The position numbers and the translations under genes were made by a program. Below, in pieces: positions 23,558-32,948 of a stretch of DNA of 59,175 nt (its first letter is position 1; every line of letters starts with the position of its first letter). The stretch is from Candidatus Nanopelagicales bacterium (lineage in GTDB: Bacteria; Actinomycetota; Actinomycetes; S36-B12; CAIYMF01): NCBI GenBank assembly GCA_025351185.1, contig JANXWJ010000074.1, positions 1-59,175 on the forward strand, read 5' to 3'. The notes under the pieces are model-generated. The model was not told where the DNA came from and made no database searches. It saw nothing but the letters and a program-made list of their open reading frames with translations.

Positions 23558-24853
23558 TCAGGCCTCCATTGCGCTGGGCGGATCGTGCAGGCCCAGCGCC
23601 GTCACCGGTCGGGTGAAAGGCTCACCCGACATCGACACGACGCGGTTGCGCCCCTCGCGCTTCGCCCGGTGCAGGGCGATGTCGGAGGCCGCCACCAACG
23701 TCACGAGCCCCCCGCTGTGCGCTGTGTCGGCGATGCCGATGCTCACGGTGACGGCGAGACCGGGCACGACCTCGTGCCACGGGTGGCGCTCGACCTCGAG
23801 CCGCAGCCGCTCACAGACGACGAAGCCTTGATCCATGTTGGTCTGCGGCATCATCACCAGGAACTCCTCGCCGCCGTAGCGCGTGACGACGTCCGTCGTG
23901 CGGCGGGTCCCCTCGAGGATTCGTGCGAACCGACGCAGCACCTCGTCGCCGACCGCGTAGTTGTAGTCGTCGTTGACGGTCTTGAAGTGGTCGAGGTCGG
24001 CCATCGCCATCGACATGGGGTGGTCATAACGCTCGGCGGCGGCCAGCTGCCGTGGCAGCTTGTGGTCGGCATGGCGACGGTTGTGCAGTCCCGTGAGGGG
24101 ATCGCGGAGCGAGAGCTCAGCGAGCTCGGCGACGAGCGCCTCCTGCCGGGTCAGCGCACGTTCGAGCTCGTCGGTACGTCGGGCGACCCGATCCTCGAGC
24201 TCCTCGTTGACCGCTACGAGCCCGTCGGCCAGCGAGCCTGCGCGTGCAGCTGCGGCGTCGGCACGCTGGGCCGCACGTCGCAGGCTGTCGCTCCCGAGCC
24301 AGGTCGCCATGAGCACGAACGTGATGAGGATCAGAGCAGCAAGGACCACCTCGAAGGTCGAGGGCGGCGGGTCGACCGGCGGATAGACCAGCGTCACGAC
24401 GACCGCGACGATCATCGACGCGAGTGCGACCGCCACGAGCCCGCGTCGCTCGAGCGTCACACCAGCGATGGCCACCGGGATGACGAGATAGACCGCCGTG
24501 AGTCGCGAGTCCTGCGACACGATCGGAAACGCGAGCTCAGCGCCGATCATGATCACGAAGAAGAGCCCGACCCCGAGATCGACCTGCCCTCGGTGCACCA
24601 GCCGCGTGCACAGCGCCGCACAGAGGCAGAAGACCGCGATGATGACCGAGAGCCCAGGACCGTGCGGGATGAAGAAGAGCGCCACGATCGACGGCAGCCC
24701 GCAGGCGATCGCCCCCGTGAAGACGATGAGCGCGTTGCGACCGCGCCGGGCGGTCCGGGGGTCCGCGCACTCGACCGAGAGCAGGCGCGCCGACAGGGAG
24801 CTCACAGAGACCACAGCCTCACGGACCTTCCCTTCTGCGCGAAATCGTGGCAC
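23558..24853 (-). CDS. Membrane-bound diguanylate cyclase (GGDEF)
   Basis: A 431-residue protein predicted to make cyclic-di-GMP from two GTP. About six hydrophobic segments occupy residues 40-185 with no recognisable named sensor domain; a short coiled coil (about 190-245) links to the GGDEF domain. The active site is GGEEF (327-331), and the product-inhibition I-site RTTD (318-321) lies exactly five residues before it. No EAL or HD-GYP domain is attached. The start may be GTG 24853, 24814 or 24805; the last two sit nearer the GAAGGGAAGG ribosome site. It is inserted between rsmB and rpe, which are usually close together in actinobacteria, and could supply ligand for the BldD encoded in this window. 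Confidence 0.93.
   Translation of the reverse strand: MPRFRAEGKVREAVVSVSSLSARLLSVECADPRTARRGRNALIVFTGAIACGLPSIVALFFIPHGPGLSVIIAVFCLCAALCTRLVHRGQVDLGVGLFFVIMIGAELAFPIVSQDSRLTAVYLVIPVAIAGVTLERRGLVAVALASMIVAVVVTLVYPPVDPPPSTFEVVLAALILITFVLMATWLGSDSLRRAAQRADAAAARAGSLADGLVAVNEELEDRVARRTDELERALTRQEALVAELAELSLRDPLTGLHNRRHADHKLPRQLAAAERYDHPMSMAMADLDHFKTVNDDYNYAVGDEVLRRFARILEGTRRTTDVVTRYGGEEFLVMMPQTNMDQGFVVCERLRLEVERHPWHEVVPGLAVTVSIGIADTAHSGGLVTLVAASDIALHRAKREGRNRVVSMSGEPFTRPVTALGLHDPPSAMEA
23571..23599 (+). terminator. Hairpin ending def-fmt-rsmB, inside the dgc 3' end
   Basis: GCGCTGGGC (23571-23579) and GCCCAGCGC (23591-23599) form a perfect 9-base stem with an 11-base loop, 20 bases after the rsmB stop. 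A smaller stem (CTGAC/GTCAG, 23548-23561) covers the rsmB stop itself. The larger hairpin lies within the coding end of the convergent cyclase gene. Confidence 0.6.
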
Positions 24854-24893
24854 ACGACGGTGCCGTGTTGCGCGATGTGCGAGCGCGTCCCGC

Positions 24894-24899
24894 TAGCGT
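24894..24899 (+). promoter_or_regulatory. Candidate -10 of rpe
   Basis: TAGCGT lies seven bases before the rpe ATG, and there is no Shine-Dalgarno sequence. Together these suggest a leaderless mRNA. No clear -35 is seen. Confidence 0.35.
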
Positions 24900-24906
24900 G
24901 ACGGTC

Positions 24907-25596
24907 ATGGGCGTCCAGATCTCTCCGAGCATCCTGTCGGCCGACTTCGCTCGGCTGGCTGCCGAGTGCGAACGGGTGGCCGGTGCTGCTGACTGGCTCC
25001 ACGTGGACGTCATGGACAACCACTTCGTTCCCAACCTCACCCTGGGACTCCCTGTCGTCGAGTCGCTGCTGAGGTCAGTGACGACCCCGGTCGACTGCCA
25101 CCTGATGATCGAGGACCCGGACCGCTGGGCGCCGGCCTACGCTGAGGCGGGCGCCGGGTCTGTGACCTTCCACGTGGAGGCCGCCGCGGCACCGGTGCGG
25201 CTCGCGAGGTCGATCCGTGCAGCCGGAGCGCGGGCAGGGATGGGACTGCGGCCCGCGACACCGGTCGAGGCCTATGCCGATCTGCTCCCCGAGATCGACA
25301 TGCTGCTGCTGATGACGGTCGAGCCCGGGTTCGGCGGGCAGAAGTTCCTCGATGTCGTGGTGCCCAAGATCAGGCGGGCGCGTGAGCTCGTCAAGGGCCG
25401 CGACCTCGACGTGTGGATCCAGGTCGACGGCGGTGTCACGGTCGAGACGATCGAGATCTGCGCTGACGCCGGAGCCGATGTCTTCGTCGCCGGCTCTGCG
25501 GTCTACGGCGCTGAGGACCCCGCCGCTGCGGTGCGTTCGCTCGCGGCGCAGGCCGCCGCCGCCACCACCGCCTCCTGGTGGTGCACGCCTGCGTAG
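24907..25596 (+). CDS. rpe: Ribulose-phosphate 3-epimerase
   Basis: A 229-residue barrel enzyme interconverting ribulose 5-phosphate and xylulose 5-phosphate; ribulose 5-phosphate is also the DHBP precursor for the riboflavin genes downstream. Motifs: [42 protein letters not shown] and QVDGGV (metal ligands and catalytic Asp residues). ATG 24907 is used; the frame upstream is a shadow of the divergent cyclase gene. The Ala/Thr/Trp tail ([13 protein letters not shown]) is longer than usual. Confidence 0.95.
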   Translation: MGVQISPSILSADFARLAAECERVAGAADWLHVDVMDNHFVPNLTLGLPVVESLLRSVTTPVDCHLMIEDPDRWAPAYAEAGAGSVTFHVEAAAAPVRLARSIRAAGARAGMGLRPATPVEAYADLLPEIDMLLLMTVEPGFGGQKFLDVVVPKIRRARELVKGRDLDVWIQVDGGVTVETIEICADAGADVFVAGSAVYGAEDPAAAVRSLAAQAAAATTASWWCTPA

Positions 25597-25626
25597 ACTC
25601 GGTGCCGTACGAGCATGGAACCTGCT

Positions 25627-25790
25627 CGCGCGTCCCGGGGTCGGTGCAAGTCCGAACCGGCGGTGTCAGCCCGCGACCCGGCCACAGCCAGTGGCCGGTT
25701 GATCCGGTCAGCCCGCGCCTCTCGCTCCGGCGAGGGAGCCGAGGGTCATCCGGAGCCGACGGTGAGAGTCCGGATGGGAGGCGACGCGCG
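25627..25790 (+). promoter_or_regulatory. FMN riboswitch (RFN element)
   Basis: Several conserved RFN blocks occur in the right order: a GGTGCAAGTCCGAACCGGCGGT block, AGCCCGCGA, GATCCGGT, then GAGCCGACGGTGAGAGTCCGG and ATGGGAG. The closing stem P1 is CGCGCGTC (25627-25634) with GACGCGCG (25783-25790). The aptamer lies 118 bases before ribD. In the family FMN binding turns expression off; no strong terminator with a T run follows, so control of translation is more likely. Confidence 0.95.
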
Positions 25791-25908
25791 CGGGTCGATC
25801 GATGAACGCCGTCCCGGCAGCTCCGGGCTCGGCGCAGGTCGTCGTCCCGTGCCTGACCCCTGCCCCGAATCGTGGCGAGCATCGGCACCGACGAGACCAG
25901 GAGCATCC

Positions 25909-26964
25909 GTGAGCACCGCGAGCGGCACCGAGACCGACGCGCTGCTGCGCGCGCTCGCGCTCGCAGCCACCGATGGTGTGCCGCACGGTCCCAACCCTCG
26001 CGTCGGGTGCGTGCTGCTCGCTCCCGACGGCACCGTCGTGGCGGAGGGTTTCCACCGGGGCGCGGGGACCCCGCATGCCGAGGTCGACGCCCTGGCACGT
26101 GCCGGCGCCCTGGCTCGCCGAAGCACCGCAGTCGTGACGCTCGAGCCCTGCAACCACACCGGTCGCACCGGCCCTTGTGCCCAGGCGTTGATCGAGGCCG
26201 GCGTCGCGCGCGTGGTGTTCGCGCAGGTCGACCCCAACCCGGTGGCCGCCGGCGGTGCCGAGACCCTGAGCGCCGCCGGAGTCGATGTCGTCGGTGGAGC
26301 CGTCGCCGTCGGTGCCGTGCTCGTGGCGCAAGCTCGTGCGCTCAATGAGTTTTGGACGTTTGCGGTGAGCCACGGCCGACCGTTCGTGACCTGGAAGGCG
26401 GCGTCCACGCTCGACGGTCGCATCGCCGCCTCCGACGGCACGAGCCGGTGGATCACGTCAGCCCCGGCCCGAGCCGAGGTCCACGCGCTCCGTTCCGAGG
26501 TCGACGCAGTGGTCGTCGGCACCGGCACAGTGCTCGCTGACGATCCTCATCTGGCGGTGCGCCGCGACGGCACGTCCTTCGACTCCCGTCAGCCGATGCG
26601 CGTGATCGTCGGACTGCGGGACATCCCGGTGGGCGCCCGGGTGCTCGATGACGCCGCACCTACCCTGCACCTGCGCACGCACGACCCGCTGGAAGTGCTG
26701 ACTGCGCTGTTCGCCCGCGACGTGCGCCACGTGCTGCTCGAGGGCGGTCCCACCGTCGCTGCCGCGTTCGTCCGTGCCGGCGTCGTCGATGCCGTCCGGT
26801 GGTATGTCGCCCCTGCTTTGCTCGGTGCAGGGCCGAGCGCGCTGGGCGATGCGGGCATGTCCACGGTCTCGGAGGCGTTGCGTCTCCAGGTGATCGATGT
26901 TGCGCGCGTGGGCGCCGACGTACGGATCGATGCCCGGGTGTTTCGGACCATGGAGGAGGACTAG
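25909..26964 (+). CDS. ribD: Riboflavin deaminase / reductase
   Basis: A 351-residue bifunctional enzyme for the second and third riboflavin steps. The N-terminal deaminase has zinc motifs HAE (H56, E58) and PCNHTGRTGPC (C81, C90). The C-terminal reductase domain begins at RPFVTWKAASTLDGRIA and binds NADPH. GTG 25909 follows AGGAG by six bases; the open frame upstream runs through the riboswitch and is not coding. ribE starts directly after its stop. Confidence 0.95.
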   Translation: MSTASGTETDALLRALALAATDGVPHGPNPRVGCVLLAPDGTVVAEGFHRGAGTPHAEVDALARAGALARRSTAVVTLEPCNHTGRTGPCAQALIEAGVARVVFAQVDPNPVAAGGAETLSAAGVDVVGGAVAVGAVLVAQARALNEFWTFAVSHGRPFVTWKAASTLDGRIAASDGTSRWITSAPARAEVHALRSEVDAVVVGTGTVLADDPHLAVRRDGTSFDSRQPMRVIVGLRDIPVGARVLDDAAPTLHLRTHDPLEVLTALFARDVRHVLLEGGPTVAAAFVRAGVVDAVRWYVAPALLGAGPSALGDAGMSTVSEALRLQVIDVARVGADVRIDARVFRTMEED

Positions 26965-27561
26965 ATGTTCACCGGCATCGTCGAGGAGCTCGGCGCGGTC
27001 GTCGCGGTCGAGCCGCAGGCAGACGCTGCACGTCTGCGCATCCGAGGCCCGCTCGTCACGAGCGACGCGGTCCGCGGTGCGTCGATCGCCGTCAACGGCG
27101 TCTGTCTCACGGTCGTGGAGTTCGGCGACGGCGAGTTCACCGCAGACGTCATGGCGGAGACGCTCGACCGCTCGTCCCTGGGCGCGCTCGTCGCCGGCTC
27201 CCGCGTCAACCTCGAGCGTCCGGTGTCCCTCGAGGCGCGTCTCGGCGGCCATCTCGTGCAGGGGCACGTCGACGGCACCGGCGAGATCCTCGAGCGAATC
27301 CCGAGCGAGCACTGGGAGATCGTCCGTATCGCCCTGCCGGACGACCTCGGTCGCTACGTCGTCGAGAAGGGTTCGATCACGGTCGACGGCATCTCGCACA
27401 CCGTCGTCGAGGCGGACCGGGACTGGTTCTCGGTGTCGCTCATCCCGACCACCCTCGAGCTCACCACGCTCGGGACCAAGGGCGTGGGTGACCCCGTCAA
27501 CCTCGAGGTCGACGTCGTCGCGAAGTACGTCGAACGCCTGCTCCAGTGGAGGACCGCATGA
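26965..27561 (+). CDS. ribE: Riboflavin synthase alpha chain
   Basis: A 198-residue enzyme that dismutates two lumazines to riboflavin. It has two lumazine-binding repeats: [10 protein letters not shown]...NGVCLTVVE...VNLERP and [13 protein letters not shown]...[10 protein letters not shown]...VNLEVD. Its stop overlaps the ribBA ATG. It is directly adjacent to ribD in the FMN-controlled operon. Confidence 0.96.
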   Translation: MFTGIVEELGAVVAVEPQADAARLRIRGPLVTSDAVRGASIAVNGVCLTVVEFGDGEFTADVMAETLDRSSLGALVAGSRVNLERPVSLEARLGGHLVQGHVDGTGEILERIPSEHWEIVRIALPDDLGRYVVEKGSITVDGISHTVVEADRDWFSVSLIPTTLELTTLGTKGVGDPVNLEVDVVAKYVERLLQWRTA

Positions 27562-28880
27562 CCATGTCCGAGCCCGTCACCACCGTCCCTGTCACCGCGG
27601 CGCAGGCTGTCGCACCGACACATGGTGGTGTGCGCCTCGATCGCGTCGAGGACGCGATCGCCGCCATCCGCGACGGCCGCGCCGTGGTGGTCGTCGACGA
27701 CGAGGACCGCGAGAACGAGGGCGACCTCATCTTCGCCGCGCAGCGCGCGACGCCGGAGCTCGTGGGCTTCATGATCCGCTGGACGAGCGGCTACATCTGC
27801 GTCTCGATGCCCGGTGCCGAGCTCGACCGCCTCGGGCTCCCGCCGATGACGGCGATCAACGAGGACAAGAAGGGCACGGCGTACGCCATCACGGTCGACG
27901 CCCGTGACGTGAAGTCGACCGGCATCTCCGCCGAGGACCGCGCCCGCACCATCAAGGTGCTCTCGGACTCCGCCACCGAGCCGTGGGAGCTCACGCGCCC
28001 CGGCCATGTGGTGCCGCTGCGGGCGATGGAGGGCGGCGTGCTGCGACGCCCAGGTCACACCGAGGCCGGCGTCGACCTGGCGCGGCTTGCCGGCCTGGCA
28101 GCCGCCGGCGCGCTGTGCGAGCTGGTCAACGACGACGGCTCCATGATGCGTGCGCCCGAGTGTCGCGACTTCGCCGACACCCACGGCCTCGTCATGATCT
28201 CGATCGCCGACCTCGTCGCGCACATCCGGCACTACGAGCGACAGATCGAGAAGGCAGCAGACACCCGGCTGCCCACCGAATGGGGCGAGTTCCGCGCCGT
28301 CGGCTACCGCTCCAAGCTCGACGGTGTGGAGCACGTCGCCCTGGTCTGCGGTGAGATCGGCAACGGCGAGGACCTCCTGGTCCGGGTGCACTCCGAGTGC
28401 CTCACCGGGGATGTCTTCGGCTCGCGCCGCTGCGACTGCGGCCCGCAGCTCGACGCCGCTCTCGCCCGCGTCGCCGCCGAAGGTCGCGGCATCGTGCTCT
28501 ACATGCGAGGGCACGAGGGACGCGGCATCGGCCTGCTGCACAAGCTGCAGGCCTACGAGCTCCAGGACGGCGGCTCGGACACGGTCGACGCCAACCTCGA
28601 GCTGGGGCTGCCCGCCGACGCCCGCGACTACGGCACCGGCGCGCAGATCCTCGCCGACCTCGGCGTGACGACGATGCGGCTCCTCACCAACAATCCCGCC
28701 AAGCGGGCCGGCCTCGAGGGCTACGGCCTCGCCATCGTCGAGCGCGTCGCGCTCGAGATCACCCCCAACCGCCACAACGTGGACTATCTGCGCACCAAGC
28801 GCGACCGCATGGGTCACGACTATCCGAGCGGGCTCGACGTGCCCGGCGACCTCGACAACCCCGAAGGGAACCCCTCATGA
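27558..28880 (+). CDS. ribBA: DHBP synthase / GTP cyclohydrolase II
   Basis: A 440-residue fusion supplying both riboflavin precursors. The N-terminal DHBP synthase has [11 protein letters not shown] (47-57). The C-terminal GTP cyclohydrolase II has the zinc cysteines C281, C292 and C294 ([17 protein letters not shown]) and [12 protein letters not shown] 27558 is preceded by GGAGG and overlaps ribE (ATGA); the GTG-type start 12 bases earlier lacks a ribosome site. It overlaps ribH by four bases. Confidence 0.96.
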   Translation: MTMSEPVTTVPVTAAQAVAPTHGGVRLDRVEDAIAAIRDGRAVVVVDDEDRENEGDLIFAAQRATPELVGFMIRWTSGYICVSMPGAELDRLGLPPMTAINEDKKGTAYAITVDARDVKSTGISAEDRARTIKVLSDSATEPWELTRPGHVVPLRAMEGGVLRRPGHTEAGVDLARLAGLAAAGALCELVNDDGSMMRAPECRDFADTHGLVMISIADLVAHIRHYERQIEKAADTRLPTEWGEFRAVGYRSKLDGVEHVALVCGEIGNGEDLLVRVHSECLTGDVFGSRRCDCGPQLDAALARVAAEGRGIVLYMRGHEGRGIGLLHKLQAYELQDGGSDTVDANLELGLPADARDYGTGAQILADLGVTTMRLLTNNPAKRAGLEGYGLAIVERVALEITPNRHNVDYLRTKRDRMGHDYPSGLDVPGDLDNPEGNPS

Positions 28881-29374
28881 GCGCCTCAGGAGCCCCGGCC
28901 CTCGACCTCGTCCGCCTCCCCGGCCTCCGCGTGGCGGTCGTCGCCTCGTCCTGGCACGAGGAGGTCATGGGCGGCCTGGTCGACGGAGCCGTCCGGGCGC
29001 TCGAGGAGCACGACGTCACGCACGAGCTGATCCGGGTTCCGGGCGCCTTCGAGCTCCCGATCGTCGTCCAGGCAGCGGCCGCGGCGGGCTTCGACGCTGT
29101 CGTCGCGCTCGGCGTCGTCATCCGTGGCGGCACACCGCACTTCGACTACGTCTGCACCGCGACCACCGACGGCCTGACCCGCGTGGCGCTCGACTCGGGG
29201 GTGCCGGTGGGCTTCGGCCTGCTCACGTGCGACACCGACGAGCAGGCCCTCGCCAGGGCCGGGCTTGCGGGCTCGATCGAGGACAAGGGGCGCGAAGCGG
29301 TCGAGGCCGCGTTGTCCACGGTCGCGACCCTGCGTGGATTGGCGCCGAAGGGTTCCGTAGGCTTCGCGTCGTGA
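28877..29374 (+). CDS. ribH: Lumazine synthase
   Basis: A 165-residue enzyme joining DHBP and the pyrimidine intermediate; the family assembles as 60-mers or decamers. GAFELP and [12 protein letters not shown] carry the active-site residues, including the catalytic His in HFDY. The residue before Thr is Gly instead of the common Glu, a difference seen in actinobacterial enzymes. ATG 28877 overlaps ribBA; the longer frame upstream is a ribBA shadow. Its stop overlaps the hisE GTG. Confidence 0.95.
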   Translation: MSASGAPALDLVRLPGLRVAVVASSWHEEVMGGLVDGAVRALEEHDVTHELIRVPGAFELPIVVQAAAAAGFDAVVALGVVIRGGTPHFDYVCTATTDGLTRVALDSGVPVGFGLLTCDTDEQALARAGLAGSIEDKGREAVEAALSTVATLRGLAPKGSVGFAS

Positions 29375-29637
29375 AGACTTTCGAGGAGCTGCACACCGAG
29401 CTCGTGACCAAGTGGCAGGAACGCGACCCCGAGTCGGGCACCGTGACGCGTCTGCTCGAGGACGGCGTGCACGGGATCGGCAAGAAGGTGGTCGAAGAGG
29501 CCGCCGAGTCGTGGATGGCTGCTGAGTTCGAGGGCAAGGAGCGGGCGGCCGAGGAGATCGCGCAGCTCATCTTCTTCACCCAGGTGCTGATGCTCGCCGC
29601 CGACGTCTCCCTCGAGGACGTCTACCGCCATCTGTAG
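29371..29637 (+). CDS. hisE: Phosphoribosyl-ATP pyrophosphatase
   Basis: An 88-residue all-alpha enzyme for the second histidine step. [18 protein letters not shown] and [13 protein letters not shown] give the MazG-like ExxE...ExxD-type metal residues (Glu-rich helices). GTG 29371 overlaps the ribH stop (GTGA), so histidine genes are translationally tied to the riboflavin operon. A hairpin after its stop separates it from hisG. Confidence 0.94.
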   Translation: MKTFEELHTELVTKWQERDPESGTVTRLLEDGVHGIGKKVVEEAAESWMAAEFEGKERAAEEIAQLIFFTQVLMLAADVSLEDVYRHL

Positions 29638-29680
29638 GCCCCCGGGTCCGCGCCGGTCCTGACCGGCCGCGAGCGGGGGC
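29638..29680 (+). terminator. Hairpin between hisE and hisG
   Basis: GCCCCC (29638-29643) pairs with GGGGGC (29675-29680), enclosing CCGGT-CCTG-ACCGG with extra CGCG pairing. It begins immediately after the hisE stop. It may terminate the rib-hisE transcript, or act as an attenuator before hisG 40 bases downstream. Confidence 0.6.
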
Positions 29681-29720
29681 TCCGCGATGTGCGAATCGTC
29701 CCCTCTTCCAGGAGTCTGCT

Positions 29721-30566
29721 GTGCTGCGTGTTGCCCTGCCCAACAAGGGTCAGCTGTCCGATCCCGCTCGAGAGATGCTGCGCGAGGCGGGCTATCCCGC
29801 CGCCCACGCCGCGCGTGAGCTCGTCGTGCAGGACCCCGACAACGACGTCGAGTTCTTCTTCCTGCGCCCGCGTGACATCGCGACCTACGTCGCCACAGGT
29901 CAGCTCGACATCGGAATCACCGGCCTCGACCTGCTGCTGGACTCAGGCTCCGAGGCGGAGACGCTGCTGGAGCTGGGCTTCGCCCCGTCGACCTTCCGCT
30001 TCGCAGCGCCCGCGGGTGAGGCGACCACGGTGGCCGACCTGGGGGGAAAGCGCATTGCGACCTCCTACCCCGGGCTGCTCGCCGGATGCCTGGCGGAGCT
30101 CGGCGTCGAGGCGACCGTGGTCAAGCTCGACGGAGCGGTGGAGAACGCCGTACGCCTCGGGGTCGCCGATGCGGTCGCCGACGTCGTGGCCACCGGAACC
30201 ACGCTGCGCCAGGCCGGGCTCGTCGTGGTCGGTGACCCGATCCTGGTGAGCCAGGCACTGCTCGTGCGCCGGTCGGGTGCCCCCGCCGACGTCGCCGTCG
30301 ACACGTTCGTCCGACGGCTGCAGGGCGTGATCGTGGCGCGGGCCTACGTGCTCGTCGACTACGACATCAGGGCCGAGCTGGTCACCGAGGCGTGCGCGAT
30401 CACGCCCGGCATCGAGTCGCCGACCGTGTCACCCCTGCACGACGCGGGGTGGGTCGCGGTGCGGGCCATGGTGCCCAAGCGTGAGGTCCACCGGATCATG
30501 GACGAGCTGTGGGACATGGGTGCCCGCGGCATCCTGGTCACCGACATCCACGCCTGCCGGCTCTAG
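29721..30566 (+). CDS. hisG: ATP phosphoribosyltransferase (long form)
   Basis: First histidine enzyme, 281 residues, the HisG_L type with a C-terminal ACT-like domain (about residues 208-281) that senses histidine in the family. Substrate segments LRVALPNKGQLSD and DAVADVVATGTTLR (PRPP loop) are present. GTG 29721 follows AGGAG by seven bases. It is the last gene before a convergent Usp gene. Confidence 0.95.
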   Translation: MLRVALPNKGQLSDPAREMLREAGYPAAHAARELVVQDPDNDVEFFFLRPRDIATYVATGQLDIGITGLDLLLDSGSEAETLLELGFAPSTFRFAAPAGEATTVADLGGKRIATSYPGLLAGCLAELGVEATVVKLDGAVENAVRLGVADAVADVVATGTTLRQAGLVVVGDPILVSQALLVRRSGAPADVAVDTFVRRLQGVIVARAYVLVDYDIRAELVTEACAITPGIESPTVSPLHDAGWVAVRAMVPKREVHRIMDELWDMGARGILVTDIHACRL

Positions 30567-30604
30567 CGACACCGGGCGCCGACCTGGCTACTCGGTGTCG
30601 GCGC
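30567..30604. terminator. Overlapping hairpins between hisG and usp
   Basis: Two alternative 8-base stems share this short gap: CGACACCG/CGGTGTCG (30567-30574 with 30593-30600) and GCGCCGAC/GTCGGCGC (30576-30583 with 30597-30604). They use overlapping right arms, so only one forms at a time. The right side reaches into the usp coding end. Likely a bidirectional terminator. Confidence 0.5.
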
Positions 30605-30977
30605 GGACGCTGAGCACCGGGCACGGGGCGCTGAAGAGCACCGCCTGCGCCGTGCTGCCGAGCAGGATCTTGCCGACGGGGGAGCGCTTGCGCAGGCCGA
30701 TGACGATGAGCCGTGCCCCGTGCGCGGTCGCCTGCTCGACGATGAGATCGGCGGGCTCGTCGGAGGCATAGAGGTTGACGACCTCGGCGTCGACGCCCTG
30801 CTCGGCGAGGTTGTTGTGCAGCGCGTCGGAGTCCTGCTCCGCGGAGAACTGCTCGAGCTCGCTCTGCTCCGGCTTGTTGACGACGATGAGCCGCTCACCC
30901 TCGTGCAGCTGTTCGAGGGCGGCGGCCAGGGCGGCCTCGCCCTCTGCGGTCCGGACGTAGCCGACGACGACGGTCAT
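30588..30977 (-). CDS. Universal stress protein family protein
   Basis: A 129-residue single UspA domain starting MTVVVGYVRTAEGEAAL. The C-terminal loop GLRKRSPVGKILLGSTAQAVL corresponds to the ATP-binding G2xG9xG(S/T) motif, but the second Gly is Lys (GLRK), so nucleotide binding may be weakened. Usp proteins act in the cytoplasm under stress or dormancy. It is convergent to hisG and divergent from the SseB-like gene. Confidence 0.88.
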   Translation of the reverse strand: MTVVVGYVRTAEGEAALAAALEQLHEGERLIVVNKPEQSELEQFSAEQDSDALHNNLAEQGVDAEVVNLYASDEPADLIVEQATAHGARLIVIGLRKRSPVGKILLGSTAQAVLFSAPCPVLSVRADTE

Positions 30978-31050
30978 GGTGCTCCGATCAGTGGTGGCGA
31001 CTCGTGTCGCGTGTGCTCGTTATAGCAGCGCGCAGGGCAGGATCGTGGCT

Positions 31051-31809
31051 GTGACCACCGACGAGTCCGCGGACCCCCGCCGCTTCGCGGGCGTCTCCGT
31101 GCCGGATCCGGAGTTCGCCGGTGACGACGGCAGCGCCGACCCGCGGCTGTCCGAGGCGTTGACGTCGTACGACGAGGGCAGGTGCTCTCGTCGCGACCTC
31201 GTCTCGACCCTGCTCACCTCCCGGCTCATGACCCCGCTCGTCGCTGTGCTGGACCAGGCCGAGGAGTCGGGGGGCGGCCTCCGGCAGGAGAAGTCGAGCC
31301 ATCTGGCGTCGGTCAGCCTGGTCGCCGCCGACGGCCGCCGGGCGCTGCTGGCGTTCACCTCCGTCGCCGCGATGGCGGCCTGGGACCCCTCGGCCCGCGG
31401 GATCCCGGCTCCCGCCATCCGGGTCGCGGCCGGTGCCCTCGCGGAGGGGGCCGGTGCTGTCCTCCTCGACCACGCCGGTCCGGTTCGTCTGGTGGTCGGC
31501 GGCACCGCGCTCGAGGCGCTGGGCGCCGGCCGGGTCCCCGCGCATCCCTGGGAGGACCCCGACGTCGCGGCGGCCGTCCTGGCCGCAGCAGGTCGGATTG
31601 ACGGCCTTGCCCGGGTCGGGCTGGCGCCGCCCGATGACCCGGCGGACCCAGCAGCGCCGGACCTCGTGCTCGTGGTCGAGCTGGCCCCGGGTGCTGATCC
31701 CGACACCGTGGCCGAACAGGTCGCCCGACTGGTCCTCGCCGCACCGGTGGTCGCCGAGGCGTGTCGGCGAGGTGTCGTCGTCGCGCTCAGTGACCCGTCC
31801 CGTGGATGA
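31051..31809 (+). CDS. SseB-like protein
   Basis: A 252-residue protein with an SseB N-terminal-type domain (about residues 25-140: LVSLVAADGRRALLAFTSVAAMAAWDPSARGIPAP region), named after an enteric protein of unclear function. No catalytic motif, signal peptide or membrane segment is seen. In actinobacteria a gene of this type often sits near infC. GTG 31051 is chosen because AGGA lies eight bases upstream; GTG 31045 is only two bases from it. A TATAGC -10-like hexamer occurs at 31021. Confidence 0.7.
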   Translation: MTTDESADPRRFAGVSVPDPEFAGDDGSADPRLSEALTSYDEGRCSRRDLVSTLLTSRLMTPLVAVLDQAEESGGGLRQEKSSHLASVSLVAADGRRALLAFTSVAAMAAWDPSARGIPAPAIRVAAGALAEGAGAVLLDHAGPVRLVVGGTALEALGAGRVPAHPWEDPDVAAAVLAAAGRIDGLARVGLAPPDDPADPAAPDLVLVVELAPGADPDTVAEQVARLVLAAPVVAEACRRGVVVALSDPSRG

Positions 31810-31915
31810 TCTGCACGGAGAATCGTGCCTCGTCACTCTGCGTGTTGATGATTGCCTTTCGCTTCCTCTCCGGGAGCATGAGCGAGTCCGACGTCTCTAG
31901 CGAAAGGTGCCACTC

Positions 31916-32617
31916 ATGGCCCAGCGCAAGCTCATCGCCGAGTTCCTCGGCACCTTCCTGCTCGTCCTCATCGCCGTCGGCGCAGCCGTCTCCGGGATCA
32001 AGGCCAGTGGCGGTGTTCTCGCTGTGGCCATTGCGTTCGGCTTCGTCCTCATCTTCGTGGCCTACGCGTTCGGCCCGATCAGCGGAGCGCACGTCAACCC
32101 GGCCGTGACGCTCGCGATGGTGATCGCCCGAAGGCAGCCCATCGCCGAGGCGGTCGGCTACTGGATCGCACAGTTCCTGGGAGCGATCGTCGCGGCTGGA
32201 GTGCTCAAGTTTCTGGTGGCGTCCGGTGGCGTCACGGACCAGACAGGCGGACTCGGTTCCAACGGGTTCGACAACGGCCATATCAATCTCGCTGGAGCGT
32301 TCGTGTTCGAGGTGCTGGCCACCGCCGCGTTCGTCCTGGTGATCCTCCTGGTGACCGACAAGTTCGCCACCGCTGCGGCAGCGGGCCTCGCGATCGGTGC
32401 GGCTCTCACCGCGATCCACACCTTCGGCATCCCACTCGACGGCACCTCGGTCAATCCGGCCCGCTCCTTCGGCCCGGCCCTGTTCGCCGGCGGCACCGCA
32501 CTGAGTCAGGTGTGGCTCTTCCTCCTCGCACCGCTCATCGGTGGTGCCCTCGGAGCGCTCGTCTACCCGCTGACCCGCTCCGGCGGCGAGGCTACCGGGC
32601 AGGCCGACCTCGCCTGA
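31916..32617 (+). CDS. aqpZ: Aquaporin Z-like channel
   Basis: A 233-residue six-helix MIP channel. The two half-helix motifs are SGAHVNPAVTLAM and DGTSVNPARSFGP. The NPARS form, and His in the preceding helix (AIHTFGIP), resemble AqpZ-type water channels rather than glycerol facilitators. ATG 31916 lies eight bases after AAAGG; an in-frame GTG nine bases earlier overlaps that ribosome site. It sits between the SseB-like gene and infC and has its own terminator. Confidence 0.92.
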   Translation: MAQRKLIAEFLGTFLLVLIAVGAAVSGIKASGGVLAVAIAFGFVLIFVAYAFGPISGAHVNPAVTLAMVIARRQPIAEAVGYWIAQFLGAIVAAGVLKFLVASGGVTDQTGGLGSNGFDNGHINLAGAFVFEVLATAAFVLVILLVTDKFATAAAAGLAIGAALTAIHTFGIPLDGTSVNPARSFGPALFAGGTALSQVWLFLLAPLIGGALGALVYPLTRSGGEATGQADLA

Positions 32618-32631
32618 CCCCTCAGGTGATC

Positions 32632-32672
32632 CGGTCTGGCCCGCTGCCCCTCGGGTGCGGCGGGTCAGACCG
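32632..32672 (+). terminator. Terminator after aqpZ
   Basis: CGGTCTG (32632-32638) pairs with CAGACCG (32666-32672), extended inward by CCCGC/GCGGG, then CCGTTTGG follows. A strong G+C stem just after the aqpZ stop and directly before the infC promoter. Confidence 0.8.
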
Positions 32673-32676
32673 CCGT

Positions 32677-32706
32677 TTGGGGCTGGTGCGCCCCAGCGGC
32701 TACACT
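32677..32706 (+). promoter_or_regulatory. Promoter of infC-rpmI-rplT
   Basis: TTGGGG (32677-32682), an 18-base spacer and TACACT (32701-32706). Transcription starting near 32713 gives a leader of about 235 nucleotides before infC. Confidence 0.6.
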
Positions 32707-32712
32707 CAGCCC

Positions 32713-32948
32713 GGACCGACTCGCCCTGACCGTAGGGGCAAGTCACACAAGCGGAGTTCTCGCTCCCACCTGCTAGCGCTTCCGGGCGCTCGGGTACAGG
32801 TCGTGGCACCCCCGACGGGGGGCGCCTGAGGTATGCCGCCTTCGTGCGTGCCTGCCGCCGACTGCGAGGCCTCGCGTGTGTGCGCGGGGCCTCGATCCAT
32901 GTCGGGGGCCGCAGCGGTGCGATCACCCGCGCTACCCAAGGAGTGCCC
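32713..32948 (+). other. Long structured leader of infC
   Basis: No gene is seen in this stretch. It contains a nested stem: CCACCTG (32766-32772) with CAGGTCGTGG (32797-32806), enclosing AGCGC/GCGCT. A C5-GAC-G5 hairpin (32809-32821) follows. The ribosome site AAGGAG (32938-32943) ends the leader. Length and pairing suggest a cis-regulatory RNA for translation-factor genes; I cannot match it to a named leader family. Confidence 0.5.

Noticed and set aside
23585-24901. 438-codon plus-strand frame opposite the GGDEF gene
   Set aside because: His/Asp/Arg-rich shadow; the minus-strand GGDEF protein has clear catalytic motifs.
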